This document shows, piece after piece, positions 19,290 to 27,480 of a stretch of DNA of 64,000 nucleotides. Both the position numbers and the translations under genes were made by a program. The stretch covers positions 310,001 to 374,000 of the forward strand of contig NZ_JAIOTY010000001.1 of assembly GCF_019931275.1 (NCBI RefSeq), written 5' to 3'. Position 1 is the stretch's first letter; each line of letters begins with the position of its first letter. The stretch is from Nitratidesulfovibrio sp. SRB-5. GTDB lineage: Bacteria; Desulfobacterota; Desulfovibrionia; Desulfovibrionales; Desulfovibrionaceae. The notes below the pieces were generated by a model. It had not been told where the DNA came from. It was given only the letters and a program-made list of their open reading frames with translations, and did not search any database.

Positions 19290-21251
19290 ATGCCTGTCGT
19301 CATGGGCACCGCAGGACATATCGACCACGGCAAGACCTCGCTGGTTCGCGCGCTGACCGGCATCGACTGCGACCGGCTGGAAGAGGAAAAACGCCGGGGC
19401 ATCACCATCGAGCTCGGCTTCGCGTTCTGCGACCTGCCGGGCGCCGGGGCTGGAGTCGGACGGCTGGGCATCGTGGACGTGCCGGGGCACGAACGCTTCG
19501 TCAAGAACATGGTGGCCGGGGCGTCGGGCATCGACTTCGTCATGCTGGTCATCGCGGCGGACGAAGGGGTGATGCCCCAGACCCGCGAGCATCTGGAAAT
19601 CTGCTCGCTGCTGGGCATTCGCCACGGCCTTGTGGCCCTGACCAAGGTGGACATGGTGGACCCGGAATGGCTGGACCTTGCGCAAGAGGACGTGGCCGGG
19701 TTCCTGGCCGGGACGTTCCTTGAAGGCGCGCCCATCTTTCCGGTGTCGTCAACCACCGGGCAGGGGCTGGACGCACTGCGCGAACACCTGGCGATGCTGG
19801 AGCGCGAACTGCGCCCGGTGCGCCGCAGCGACCTGTTCCGCCTGCCTGTGGACCGCGTGTTCACCATGAAGGGGCATGGCACGGTGGTCACCGGCACCAT
19901 GGTGTCCGGCAGCGTGAAGGTGGGCGACGAGGTGGTGCTGTACCCCGGCGGCACGCAAACGAAGGTGCGCAGCCTGCAAAGCCACGGCGGCCCGGTGGAC
20001 GTGGCCCCTGCCGGGCGGCGCACCGCCGTCAACGTGCAGGGGCTGGACGTGGAGGACGTGCAGCGCGGCGACGTGCTGGCCCACCCCGGCACGCTGTTTC
20101 CGTCCCTGCGCTGGATGACCCGGCTGACCTGCCTGTCGTCCGCGCCCACGCCGCTGAAGAACCGCACCGAGGTGCACTTTCACCACGGCGCGCGCGAGGT
20201 GCTGGCGCGGCTGTACTTCCCCGACCGGGACAAGCTGGCCCCCGGAGAAACCGCCCTGTGCGAGGTGCGCTTTACCGAGCCCATGGTGGGCGTGGCGGGC
20301 GACCGCTGCGTGGTGCGTTCGTTCTCGCCGCTGCGCACGGTGGCCGGGGGCGCGGTGCTGCACCCGCTGGGGCTGGATCTGCGCCGCAAGGACCCCGAAT
20401 TCGCGGACAAGCTGGCTCTGCTGGAGGGGCTGCCCGACGTGCCCGGTGCGCATGACACGGGTGATGCCGCCACGCAGGAGGCGGCCACCCAGTCCCTGCT
20501 GCGGCTGGCCGGTTCCGCCGGGGCGCGGCTTTCCCAGCTTTCGGTGCTGACCAACCTGGAATCGAAGAGGCTGGACAAGGCCCTGCAAGCCCTGGGGGCC
20601 AAGGGGCAGGTGTTCTGCTTCGACCGGGACGAACGCGCCTACGTGGACGCGGAGACGGTGCGCCGCCTGGGGGCGGGGTGCCTGGCCCGCGCGGCGGAAT
20701 ACCACGCCCGCGAACCGCTCAAGCCCGGCATGGCGCGCGGGGCGCTGTCCGCCGGGTGGGGGCGCGGGCTGCATCCCAAGCTGGTGCATTTCATCGTCGA
20801 GCGGCTGCTGAAGGCGGGCGAACTGGTGGCCGAAGGCGACGTGCTGCGCCTGCCGGGGCACAAGGTGTCGCTGGCCTCGGACCAGGAGGGGCTGCGCGCC
20901 AAGATTCGCGCCGCCTACGCGGAAGGGGGCAGCAGCCCGCCCAACGTGAAGGACGTGCTGGACCCGCTGGGGCTGGAATTCAAGGAAGCGGCGGCGGTGT
21001 TCAAGCTGTTGCAGGACGCCGGGGAACTGGTGAAGGTGAAGGACGGGCTGTACTTCCCCGGCCCGGTGATGGCGGACCTGAAGGCCCGCGTGACCGCGTG
21101 GTTCGACACCCACGACGACCTGGACCCGGCAGGGTTCAAGGAACTGTCGGGCGGCCTTTCGCGCAAGTACGTGATTCCGCTGCTGGAATACTTCGACAAG
21201 GAACGCGTGACCATTCGCGTGGGGGACAAGCGACAGTTGCGGGGGCGGTAG
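19290..21251 (+). CDS. selB: Selenocysteine-specific elongation factor SelB
   Basis: The 653-residue protein delivers selenocysteyl-tRNA to UGA codons carrying a SECIS hairpin. The EF-Tu-like GTPase starts at once: [14 protein letters not shown] (residues 6-19), [23 protein letters not shown] and TKVDMVD. Domains II and III follow to about residue 370. The C-terminal third contains repeated winged-helix domains that read the SECIS (last block [29 protein letters not shown]). The length is normal for SelB. The start was set at [10 protein letters not shown] because GGGAG precedes it. Two UGA-containing genes in this window (5196-5612 candidate, fdhA) are likely clients. selA and tRNA-Sec are not here. 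Confidence 0.96.
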   Translation: MPVVMGTAGHIDHGKTSLVRALTGIDCDRLEEEKRRGITIELGFAFCDLPGAGAGVGRLGIVDVPGHERFVKNMVAGASGIDFVMLVIAADEGVMPQTREHLEICSLLGIRHGLVALTKVDMVDPEWLDLAQEDVAGFLAGTFLEGAPIFPVSSTTGQGLDALREHLAMLERELRPVRRSDLFRLPVDRVFTMKGHGTVVTGTMVSGSVKVGDEVVLYPGGTQTKVRSLQSHGGPVDVAPAGRRTAVNVQGLDVEDVQRGDVLAHPGTLFPSLRWMTRLTCLSSAPTPLKNRTEVHFHHGAREVLARLYFPDRDKLAPGETALCEVRFTEPMVGVAGDRCVVRSFSPLRTVAGGAVLHPLGLDLRRKDPEFADKLALLEGLPDVPGAHDTGDAATQEAATQSLLRLAGSAGARLSQLSVLTNLESKRLDKALQALGAKGQVFCFDRDERAYVDAETVRRLGAGCLARAAEYHAREPLKPGMARGALSAGWGRGLHPKLVHFIVERLLKAGELVAEGDVLRLPGHKVSLASDQEGLRAKIRAAYAEGGSSPPNVKDVLDPLGLEFKEAAAVFKLLQDAGELVKVKDGLYFPGPVMADLKARVTAWFDTHDDLDPAGFKELSGGLSRKYVIPLLEYFDKERVTIRVGDKRQLRGR

Positions 21252-21383
21252 CCCGCGCGGCGGCACCCGGCCCCGTCCATCTGATCGTCAAGATAGTCCT
21301 ACAAGACTGCCTGCGAACGCGGATTGGGGAGGGGGCGTGCCTTCGTGCTGCGTCAACGTGCACGGCGGGTTACGGATGCCATG

Positions 21384-21423
21384 AAAACGCGCCGCCACCG
21401 GAGGGTTCCGGTGGCGGCGCTTT
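21384..21423 (-). terminator. Terminator between selB and the small coiled-coil gene
   Basis: GCGCCGCCACCGGA (from 21389) pairs with TTCCGGTGGCGGCGC (to 21420) around a GGG loop. It is flanked by AAAA on the left and TTT on the right, so it can act on transcripts from both strands; it lies 25 bases past the stop at 21445. Confidence 0.75.
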
Positions 21424-21444
21424 GCGTCCCCGTGGGGCAGCAAA

Positions 21445-21708
21445 TCAGAACAGCAGTGCGCGCAGGCTGCCCAGCAGGCCGCCAAGGGTGCCCTGCGAAG
21501 GTCCGGCCATGCCGGGCGGAGGCGGCAGCACCATGTTCCCGGCGTCGGGATCGGGCTGGGCGGAAAGGCGCTGGCGCAGGGCCTCGTAGGCCTGGTCCAT
21601 GCGTTCCTCTTCGCTGCGGCGTTTGCGTTCGGCCTCGCGCATGGTGCGCTCGTGGCGTTCCATGGCGCTCTGGTGCCGTTTCAGCAGGTGTTCGACATTG
21701 TCGTGCAT
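21445..21708 (-). CDS. Small coiled-coil protein, unknown function
   Basis: The 87-residue ORF starts MHDNVEHLLKRHQSAMERHE with GAGGT upstream. Residues 5-50 are a charged helix (KRHQSAMERHERTMREAERKRR then SEEERMDQAYEALRQRL), probably a coiled coil. The tail is Pro/Gly-rich with a hydrophobic end (LGGLLGSLRALLF). No signal peptide or known domain. It has its own terminator and stands alone, convergent with selB. Confidence 0.55.
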   Translation of the reverse strand: MHDNVEHLLKRHQSAMERHERTMREAERKRRSEEERMDQAYEALRQRLSAQPDPDAGNMVLPPPPGMAGPSQGTLGGLLGSLRALLF

Positions 21709-21871
21709 CACGAACCTCGCTGTGACCGATTCTCGCATGCAGGCCCCCGGCAATGACGTTCAGGGGCATTCTTCCTGTGCGCAGATCGTGAATATCTTTA
21801 GAAAAATTACGCCTAAGACTATAGCGCCGCCGTGCGTTTTCTGTCAATCGCACGAGATTCGCGGGTAAAGA

Positions 21872-21906
21872 AAAACCTGCGGTCCGGCTGGCGAATCGCA
21901 GGTTTT
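21872..21906. terminator. Symmetric hairpin with flanking A/T runs
   Basis: AAAACCTGCG (21872-21881) pairs with CGCAGGTTTT (21896-21905), with a 14-base loop. It lies between pnp and the coiled-coil gene, in the promoter region of the latter. It could end read-through transcripts from either side, but the role is unclear. Confidence 0.45.
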
Positions 21907-22019
21907 CATGTCATGTCGCGGGGATTTGCGGGCGGAACGGCGCGGGGCCCTTTCGGGGTTTCTTTTTGGGCCGTGCTATTCCGCACGGAAGGTGTTCGGT
22001 GCAGCACCGCGCGGCAATG

Positions 22020-22052
22020 AAAACGGGCGCGGGGATGTCTCCCCGCGCCCGT
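22020..22052 (-). terminator. Intrinsic terminator of pnp
   Basis: On the minus strand CGGGCGCGGGGA, loop GACA, TCCCCGCGCCCG, then TTTTCATT, 34 bases after the pnp stop. Strong stem and a proper T-tract. Confidence 0.85.
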
Positions 22053-22085
22053 CTGTATTGCGCTCTGCTGTGTTGCGGCGTGCGC

Positions 22086-24356
22086 CTAGCGGCGGTCGCC
22101 GCCACGGCCACGGTCGCCGCCACGGCCACCGCGATCGCCGCCACGGCGGTCGCCGCCGCGGTCGCCACGGCCACCGCGATCGCCACGGTCGCCGCGGTCA
22201 CGCGGCGGGCCGGAGGGGCGGGCGGTGTCTTCGGGGTTCCATTCGACGCCCTGTTCTTCCAGCAGCACGGCCTTGCGGCTGGCGCGGATGCGGTCGCCGT
22301 TGATCTCGATGACCTTCACGGTCATGTCTTCGCCAAGGCGCGCCACGTCGCCAGCCTGTTCCACGCGGTTGGTGTCCAGCTGCGAGATGTGCACCAGGGC
22401 TTCGAGGTTGGGCAGGATTTCGACGATGGCGCCGATTTCCAACACCTTGCGCACCTTGCCCACGTAGTTCTTGCCCAGTTCCGCGCGCTGGTCGTAGTAC
22501 TGCACCATTTCGCGGGCCATTTCCATGGCTTCGTAGGTGGGCGCGAAGATGGAGACCTTGCCGCTGTCCTCGATGTCGATGGACGCGCCGGTGGCGGCGG
22601 TGATGGCCTTGATGTTCTTGCCGCCGGGGCCGATGATGATCCGGATGACGTCGGGGTTGACGAACACCTCGGCATGCTGCGGCGCGTACTTGGACAGTTC
22701 GGTACGGGGAGCTTCCAGCACCTTGGCCATTTCGGCCAGGATGTGCAGGCGCGCCTCGCGGGCCTGGGCCATGGCGCGGGCCATGACGTCGGTGGGCAGG
22801 CCGGTGATCTTGATGTCCATCTGGACGGCGGTGATGCCTTCGGCAGTGCCCGCGATCTTGAAGTCCATGTCGCCGAGGGCGTCTTCATCGCCAAGGATGT
22901 CGGTGAGCACCAGGTACTCGCCCTCTTCCTTGATAAGGCCCATGGCCACGCCGGCCACCGGGGCGGTGACGGGCACGCCCGCGTCCATCAGCGAAAGGCT
23001 GCCGCCGCACACGGCGGCCATGGACGAGGAGCCGTTGGATTCCATGGTTTCCGCCACCACGCGCAGGGTGAAGGGGAAGGAATCGTCCTGGGGCAGCACC
23101 GGCTTCAGCGCCTTTTCGGCAAGGGCGCCGTGGCCGATTTCGCGGCGGGACACGCGCGACATCTTCACTTCGCCCACCGAGTAGGGGGGGAAGTTGTAGT
23201 GCAGCATGAACTTCTTGGTCACGTCGCCCACCAGCGAATCCATGCGCTGGCTGTCGGTGGAGCTGCCAAGGGTGGCAACCACCAGCGACTTGGTTTCGCC
23301 GCGCGAGAACAGGGCGGAACCGTGGGCGCGGGGCAGCAGGCCCGCTTCGATCAGGATGGGGCGCACGGTCTTGGTGTCGCGGCCATCGATGCGGGTGCCT
23401 TCCTTCAGGATGCGGCGGCGCACCAGCACCTTTTCCAGCGAGCCGAGCATGTCGCCCACTTCGCGGCCAAGGTTGGTGTTTTCGGCCAGGGCCGGGTCGG
23501 CCAGCAGGGCTTCAAGCACCTTTTCCTTGACGGCCTTGCGGGCGTCCTTGCGGGCCATCTTTTCGGGGATGCGCAGGGCGACTTCCAGCTCGGCGGTGGC
23601 CAGTTCGGCCACGCGGGCCTTCAGCTCGGCGTTTTCCACCGGCGGGGTGACGGCCATCTTGGCCTTGCCCACCAGTTCCATCAGCTTGAGCTGGGCGTCG
23701 ATGAGCGGCTGGATTTCCTTGTGGGCCCATTCCAGCGCGGCCACGATGACGTCTTCGGGCACGAAGTGGGCTTCGCCTTCGACCATCACCACGGAATCGC
23801 GCGAGGCGGCGATGACGATGGCAAGGTCGCTGGCTTCCATTTCCTTCATGGTGGGGTTCAGCACGAACTCGCCGTTCACACGGCCGATGCGCGCGCCCGC
23901 CACCGGGCCTTCGAAGGGAATGGGCGAAATGGACAGCGCGGCGGAGGCGCCGGTAACGGCCAGCACGTCGCTGTCGTTTTCCTGGTCGGCGGAAATGACG
24001 TTGGCGAGAATCTGCACTTCGTCACGGAAGCCCTTGGTGAACAGCGGGCGCACCGGACGGTCGATGAGGCGAGAGACCAGGGTTTCGCGTTCGCTGGGGC
24101 GACCGATTTCGCGGCGGAAGAAGCTGCCGGGAATACGGCCCGCGGCGTACATCTTTTCAGAGTAGTCCACGGTCAGCGGGAAAAAGCCCATGTCGCGTTC
24201 CAGGGGCTGGGTGCACGCGGTGACCAGCACCACGGTGCCGCCGCACTGCACCCAGACCGCGCCGTGCGCCTGATTGGCGAGGCGACCGGTCTCGAGGATG
24301 ATTTCTTTACCGCCGACAACGGCGGAGACGCGGGTAGCGTTGAAAACGCTCTGCAT
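22086..24356 (-). CDS. pnp: Polyribonucleotide nucleotidyltransferase (PNPase)
   Basis: The 756-residue phosphorolytic 3'-5' exoribonuclease has two RNase PH-type domains (about residues 5-230 and 330-560). The catalytic region [23 protein letters not shown]-like stretch and the second-domain [19 protein letters not shown] are present, followed by a KH domain ([12 protein letters not shown] near residue 580) and an S1 domain. It ends in an unusual tail of roughly 40 residues made only of Asp, Arg and Gly repeats. GAGGT lies upstream of the ATG. The gene is downstream of rpsO, the conserved arrangement, with a hairpin between that may be an RNase III or PNPase control site. Confidence 0.96.
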   Translation of the reverse strand: [756 protein letters not shown]

Positions 24357-24541
24357 TGTTGCGTACCTCTTCGGTTCAGCGAAGGGGATTCCGGGGAGAA
24401 GGCCATGCTGCACCATGACGTTGCAGCCGGAGTGGTCATGGCGGGGGCCGGAGCCTGCTGTTGCGGCTTCCGGCATGGCGCTCTTCCCGGACCCCCCTTC
24501 ACGCTGCGTGTTGGGGGCGACTCGTCGCCCGTGCGCATCGC

Positions 24542-24575
24542 GCAGGGCCCGCCGTCACGCGACGGCGGGCCCTGC
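24542..24575 (-). promoter_or_regulatory. 14-bp perfect hairpin in the rpsO-pnp gap
   Basis: CAGGGCCCGCCGTC pairs exactly with GACGGCGGGCCCTG around a 4-base loop, 11 bases past the rpsO stop. No T-tract follows, so it is a poor terminator. In E. coli a hairpin at this place is cut by RNase III and mediates PNPase autoregulation; the same role is inferred. A second small stem (GGGCGAC/GTCGCCC) lies near 24517-24532. Confidence 0.55.
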
Positions 24576-24585
24576 CGATGGCGGA

Positions 24586-24855
24586 TTACTTTCTGAGGCC
24601 GAGCTTTTCGATCAGCGCACGGTAGCGCTGAACGTCCTTGGCCTTCAGGTACTTGAGGAGCTTGCGACGCTGACCGACCATCTTCAGCAGGCCGGTACGC
24701 GAGTGAAAGTCCTTCTTGTGCGTCTTGAAGTGCCCGGTAAGCTGTTCGATACGGGCGGTGAGCAGCGCAACCTGCACTTCGGGCGAACCGGTGTCGCCTT
24801 CATGCTTGGCGTGCACATCAATGATGCTCTTCTTCTGATCGACGTCCATGACCAC
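24586..24855 (-). CDS. rpsO: 30S ribosomal protein S15
   Basis: The protein is 89 residues, the canonical S15 length, when read from a GTG start at 24855. That start is preceded by GGAGGA at seven bases; the ATG two codons later has poorer spacing. Sequence landmarks are [26 protein letters not shown], the [16 protein letters not shown] rRNA-binding segment and [10 protein letters not shown]15 binds 16S rRNA early in 30S assembly and usually represses its own mRNA. It sits between truB and pnp in the translation operon. Confidence 0.97.
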   Translation of the reverse strand: MVMDVDQKKSIIDVHAKHEGDTGSPEVQVALLTARIEQLTGHFKTHKKDFHSRTGLLKMVGQRRKLLKYLKAKDVQRYRALIEKLGLRK

Positions 24856-24878
24856 AGCTGTATCCTCCAAAGTGGATG

Positions 24879-25805
24879 TTATTGACTCCACAGTCCCCGA
24901 AGCACGGTCCAGACCGGCTGCGCGTTCACGATGCGCGTTTCGGCCAGGGCCACGGGCGTGTCGTCCGGAGCGAGCATGATGGCCTTCAGCCCTTCGGCAA
25001 ATGGCAGTTGCGCCATGGCCTCGGGCTCGTAAGGCAGGGCCGTCCCGTTGCGTACCGCCGCCTCCTGCGCCGCGCCGATGCGCAGCTTGGGCCAGTGGGG
25101 CAGGGCTCGCGTGACGGGTATGACCCGCTCCGGCAACCGCTCGGGCTCGGCCAGCACGGCATCTAGCTCGTGCGCCTCGTCAATACCGAACGGGTGACTG
25201 TACTCCCGGGTCAGTTCCGTAAGCATGGCGCCGCACCCTAAACGCATCCCCAAGCTGTGGGCCAGGGACCGTATGTAGGTGCCGGAACTGCATGTTACCC
25301 GGAAGGTCGCGGACGGCAGGTCGCACGATACGACCTGTGCTCGCGAAATTTCGACGGTCTTCGTCTTTACCGGCGTCTCGCGCCCGGCCCGGGACAGCTT
25401 GTAGAGGGGCTGCCCCTGGTGCTTGGCGGCGGAGTAGGGCGGCACCTCCTGTTCGGTGCTGCCCAGCCAGTTTTCCACCTCGCGCCGGATGTCGTCCGGG
25501 GTCACGTGGTCGTACGGGGCGGTGGCCGTCACGCTGCCTTCCGCGTCCCACGTGTCGGTGGTGGTGCCAAGGCGAAGGGTGCCAAGATACACCTTTTCGC
25601 CGTCGGCCATCAGGTGGCCGGAAATCTTTGTGGCATGCCCCAACAGCACAAGGAGCACCCCCCTCGCCATGGGGTCGAGGGTGCCCGCGTGCCCGATCTT
25701 TTTCTGGCCAAGCCGCTTCACCCTGGCGATGCACTGGGCCGAGGTGGGGCCCTGGGGCTTGTTCAGCACCAGAAGGCCATGCTGCTGTGCTGGCAGAACA
25801 GCCAT
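24879..25805 (-). CDS. truB: tRNA pseudouridine-55 synthase
   Basis: The 308-residue enzyme isomerises U55 in the T-loop of tRNAs. The catalytic aspartate is in [16 protein letters not shown] near residue 45. [12 protein letters not shown] opens the protein, and [20 protein letters not shown] (the RCSSGTYIR motif region) is near residue 175. A C-terminal PUA-like segment ends the chain. The start was set at [10 protein letters not shown], five bases after the nrnA stop, with AAGGT upstream. Confidence 0.95.
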   Translation of the reverse strand: MAVLPAQQHGLLVLNKPQGPTSAQCIARVKRLGQKKIGHAGTLDPMARGVLLVLLGHATKISGHLMADGEKVYLGTLRLGTTTDTWDAEGSVTATAPYDHVTPDDIRREVENWLGSTEQEVPPYSAAKHQGQPLYKLSRAGRETPVKTKTVEISRAQVVSCDLPSATFRVTCSSGTYIRSLAHSLGMRLGCGAMLTELTREYSHPFGIDEAHELDAVLAEPERLPERVIPVTRALPHWPKLRIGAAQEAAVRNGTALPYEPEAMAQLPFAEGLKAIMLAPDDTPVALAETRIVNAQPVWTVLRGLWSQ

Positions 25806-25810
25806 ATACC

Positions 25811-26803
25811 TTATGCCTCTTTGCCGCAGGGCGCAAGCTGGGCGGGAATGGCCGCCAGTACGGCCCGCGCGGCCTCGTGCGGCTGCATGTCCAGTTCGGC
25901 CCCTGCCGCATTGCGATGCCCGCCGCCGCCAAAGGCCGCCGCCACCACGCGCACGTCGTCCGTGCCGCTGGAGCGCAGGCTGATCTTGCTGCGGCCCGCG
26001 CCGTCTCCGCGCACCATCAGCGATACGCGCACCCCGGCAAGGCGGCGCAACTGCGAGGCATACCCCTCCAGGTCGTCCTTGTCGGCCCCGTGCAGGGCGA
26101 ACATGTCGTCGGTGATCACCGATACCGCCACGGCGCCGCCGCAGTGCAGTTCTATTCCCTGCATCAGCGCGCCCCACAGCCGCATGCGGCCAATGGACCA
26201 GTTGTTCTCCAGCCGGTCGTGGAACAGCCCGGGCTTCAGCCCCAGCCGCACGATCTCCGCCGCCAGTTCCAGCAGTTCGCCGCTGGTGCTGCCGTAGCAG
26301 AAGTTGCCGGTGTCCGTGCAGATGCCCAGGTACACCGCCTCGCCCAGCGGGCCGGAAAGCGGCACGCCAAGCTCGCGCGCCAGCATGCCAGCCATCTGGC
26401 AGGTGGCCGCCAGATGCGGTTCCACCCAGTTGCCCACCGTGCCGAACATCGGATTGCCCTGGTGATGGTCGATGTTCACGCTGCGCAGCTCCGGCAGTTT
26501 GGCTTGCAGGTCGCCGCCCACGCGGTGCGCGTCGCCGCAGTCCAGGATAAGCGCCAGGCGCGGGGTGAAATCACCCAACTCCGCCCAGGTGCGCGCCACA
26601 GGGCCGCCCATGTCCACCCAGCCGTACTGCTGCGGCACTCCGCTGGTGTTGTACAGCCGGAACCGCTTGCCCAACGCGCGCAGCACGTGCGCAACCGCCG
26701 CCATGGACCCCACGGCGTCGCCGTCCGGGTTGGCGTGGCTGGCCACAAGGATGTCGTCCTCCGACCGTATGATGGCGGCGATGCTGGCTGCGGTATCTGT
26801 CAT
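25811..26803 (-). CDS. nrnA: DHH-family oligoribonuclease/pAp phosphatase
   Basis: The 330-residue protein has the DHH phosphoesterase motifs: SHANPDGDAVGS (metal ligands), ILDCGD, and NIDHHQGN with the name-giving DHH near residue 118. The C-terminal DHHA1 domain ends with GGGGHRNAAG. NrnA degrades nanoRNA and dephosphorylates 3'-phosphoadenosine 5'-phosphate, the latter relevant in sulfur-metabolising cells. It lies five bases upstream of truB, the common Gram-positive and Desulfovibrio order. The gap to the upstream DUF503 gene contains two hairpin elements. Confidence 0.93.
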   Translation of the reverse strand: MTDTAASIAAIIRSEDDILVASHANPDGDAVGSMAAVAHVLRALGKRFRLYNTSGVPQQYGWVDMGGPVARTWAELGDFTPRLALILDCGDAHRVGGDLQAKLPELRSVNIDHHQGNPMFGTVGNWVEPHLAATCQMAGMLARELGVPLSGPLGEAVYLGICTDTGNFCYGSTSGELLELAAEIVRLGLKPGLFHDRLENNWSIGRMRLWGALMQGIELHCGGAVAVSVITDDMFALHGADKDDLEGYASQLRRLAGVRVSLMVRGDGAGRSKISLRSSGTDDVRVVAAAFGGGGHRNAAGAELDMQPHEAARAVLAAIPAQLAPCGKEA

Positions 26804-26840
26804 GGTGGGGTTCCTGCGGAGCTAGTTTTCAGGGGAAGAG

Positions 26841-26882
26841 CCGGGGAGGGGACCCTTTGAAAAGGGTCTCCCTCCCCGGCCC
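26841..26882. repeat. Long G/C-rich hairpin in the DUF503-nrnA gap
   Basis: GCCGGGGAGGG-ACCCTTT pairs with AAAGGGT-CCCTCCCCGGC around GA. It is followed by a C-rich stretch and CCAAACTTTTCAAAAGGGGG. I recall similar CCCTTTGAAAAGGG hairpins in intergenic DNA of other Desulfovibrio, so this is probably a dispersed element. Confidence 0.55.
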
Positions 26883-26941
26883 CCTCCCCCCCAAACTTTT
26901 CAAAAGGGGGCGACGTTGCCCCAGTGGGGCACCTGTCTTTA

Positions 26942-27066
26942 GCGCGGCGGGATTTTCGTTTGCTGGCAAGGAAAACAAGACAGCCGGGAGGGAACGTACT
27001 CTTTGGTACGTGACCGATCCGGGTGGCGACGTTTGACGCAGTCAGCAGGCGAAAGGCCCGTCGCGC
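26942..27066 (-). repeat. Modular hairpin element, copy A (after DUF503 gene)
   Basis: Begins immediately after the stop codon at 27067-27069. Minus strand: outer stem GCGCGACGGG/CCCGCCGCGC, then TTTCG/CGAAA, GCTG/CAGC, internal loop with GCGTC opposite TCCTT, AAAC/GTTT, and a tip GGTC-ACGTAC-CAAAGA-GTACGT-TCCC. The tip and internal-loop bases match the flagellar copies while the stems differ. Confidence 0.65.
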
Positions 27067-27357
27067 CTATTCGGCGGCGAAAAATTCAATATCGCTGTAG
27101 GTCATCTCTTCGGGGCACACGGCTTCCATCATGGCCAGGCACTTGTCGAGCCGGCTTTGCAGGTGCCGCTCGCTGTTGCTTACCGAAACCACGGCCAGCG
27201 ACAGCCGGGTCAGGGAATCCTGGTTGCGCACCTCTGCGATGGACACGTTGAAGGTATTGCGCACCTTCGTCTTCAGGCTGTTGGCGATGCGCCGCTTTCC
27301 CTTCAGGGAATCGTTGCCGTGCAACTCGAATTCCACCGTGAGCACGCCGATGATCAT
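27067..27357 (-). CDS. DUF503 (YlxP-like) protein
   Basis: The 96-residue protein starts MIIGVLTVEFELHGNDSLKGKRR and contains RIANSLKTKVRNTFNVSIAEV, the hallmark of the DUF503/YlxP family. The family often accompanies infB and ribosome-maturation genes; its function is not established. No good ribosome site precedes the ATG, so translation may depend on infB upstream (123-base gap containing a GGGCAGG hairpin). In many bacteria rbfA lies here; no rbfA is visible in this cluster. Confidence 0.85.
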   Translation of the reverse strand: MIIGVLTVEFELHGNDSLKGKRRIANSLKTKVRNTFNVSIAEVRNQDSLTRLSLAVVSVSNSERHLQSRLDKCLAMMEAVCPEEMTYSDIEFFAAE

Positions 27358-27480
27358 GGGGGTGCCGCGCCGCGTGGCGCATCGTTGACGAAACACGCGG
27401 GCAAATCCCGCGCCAGTAAATCGGCAGGGCAGGAGGCTTGCGCCCCCTGCCCGCCGGAGGCAATCGTTGTCTGTCTATCC

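Noticed and set aside
26804-27480. rbfA expected between infB and nrnA
   Set aside because: No reading frame of suitable size or motif; only DUF503 and hairpin elements are present.
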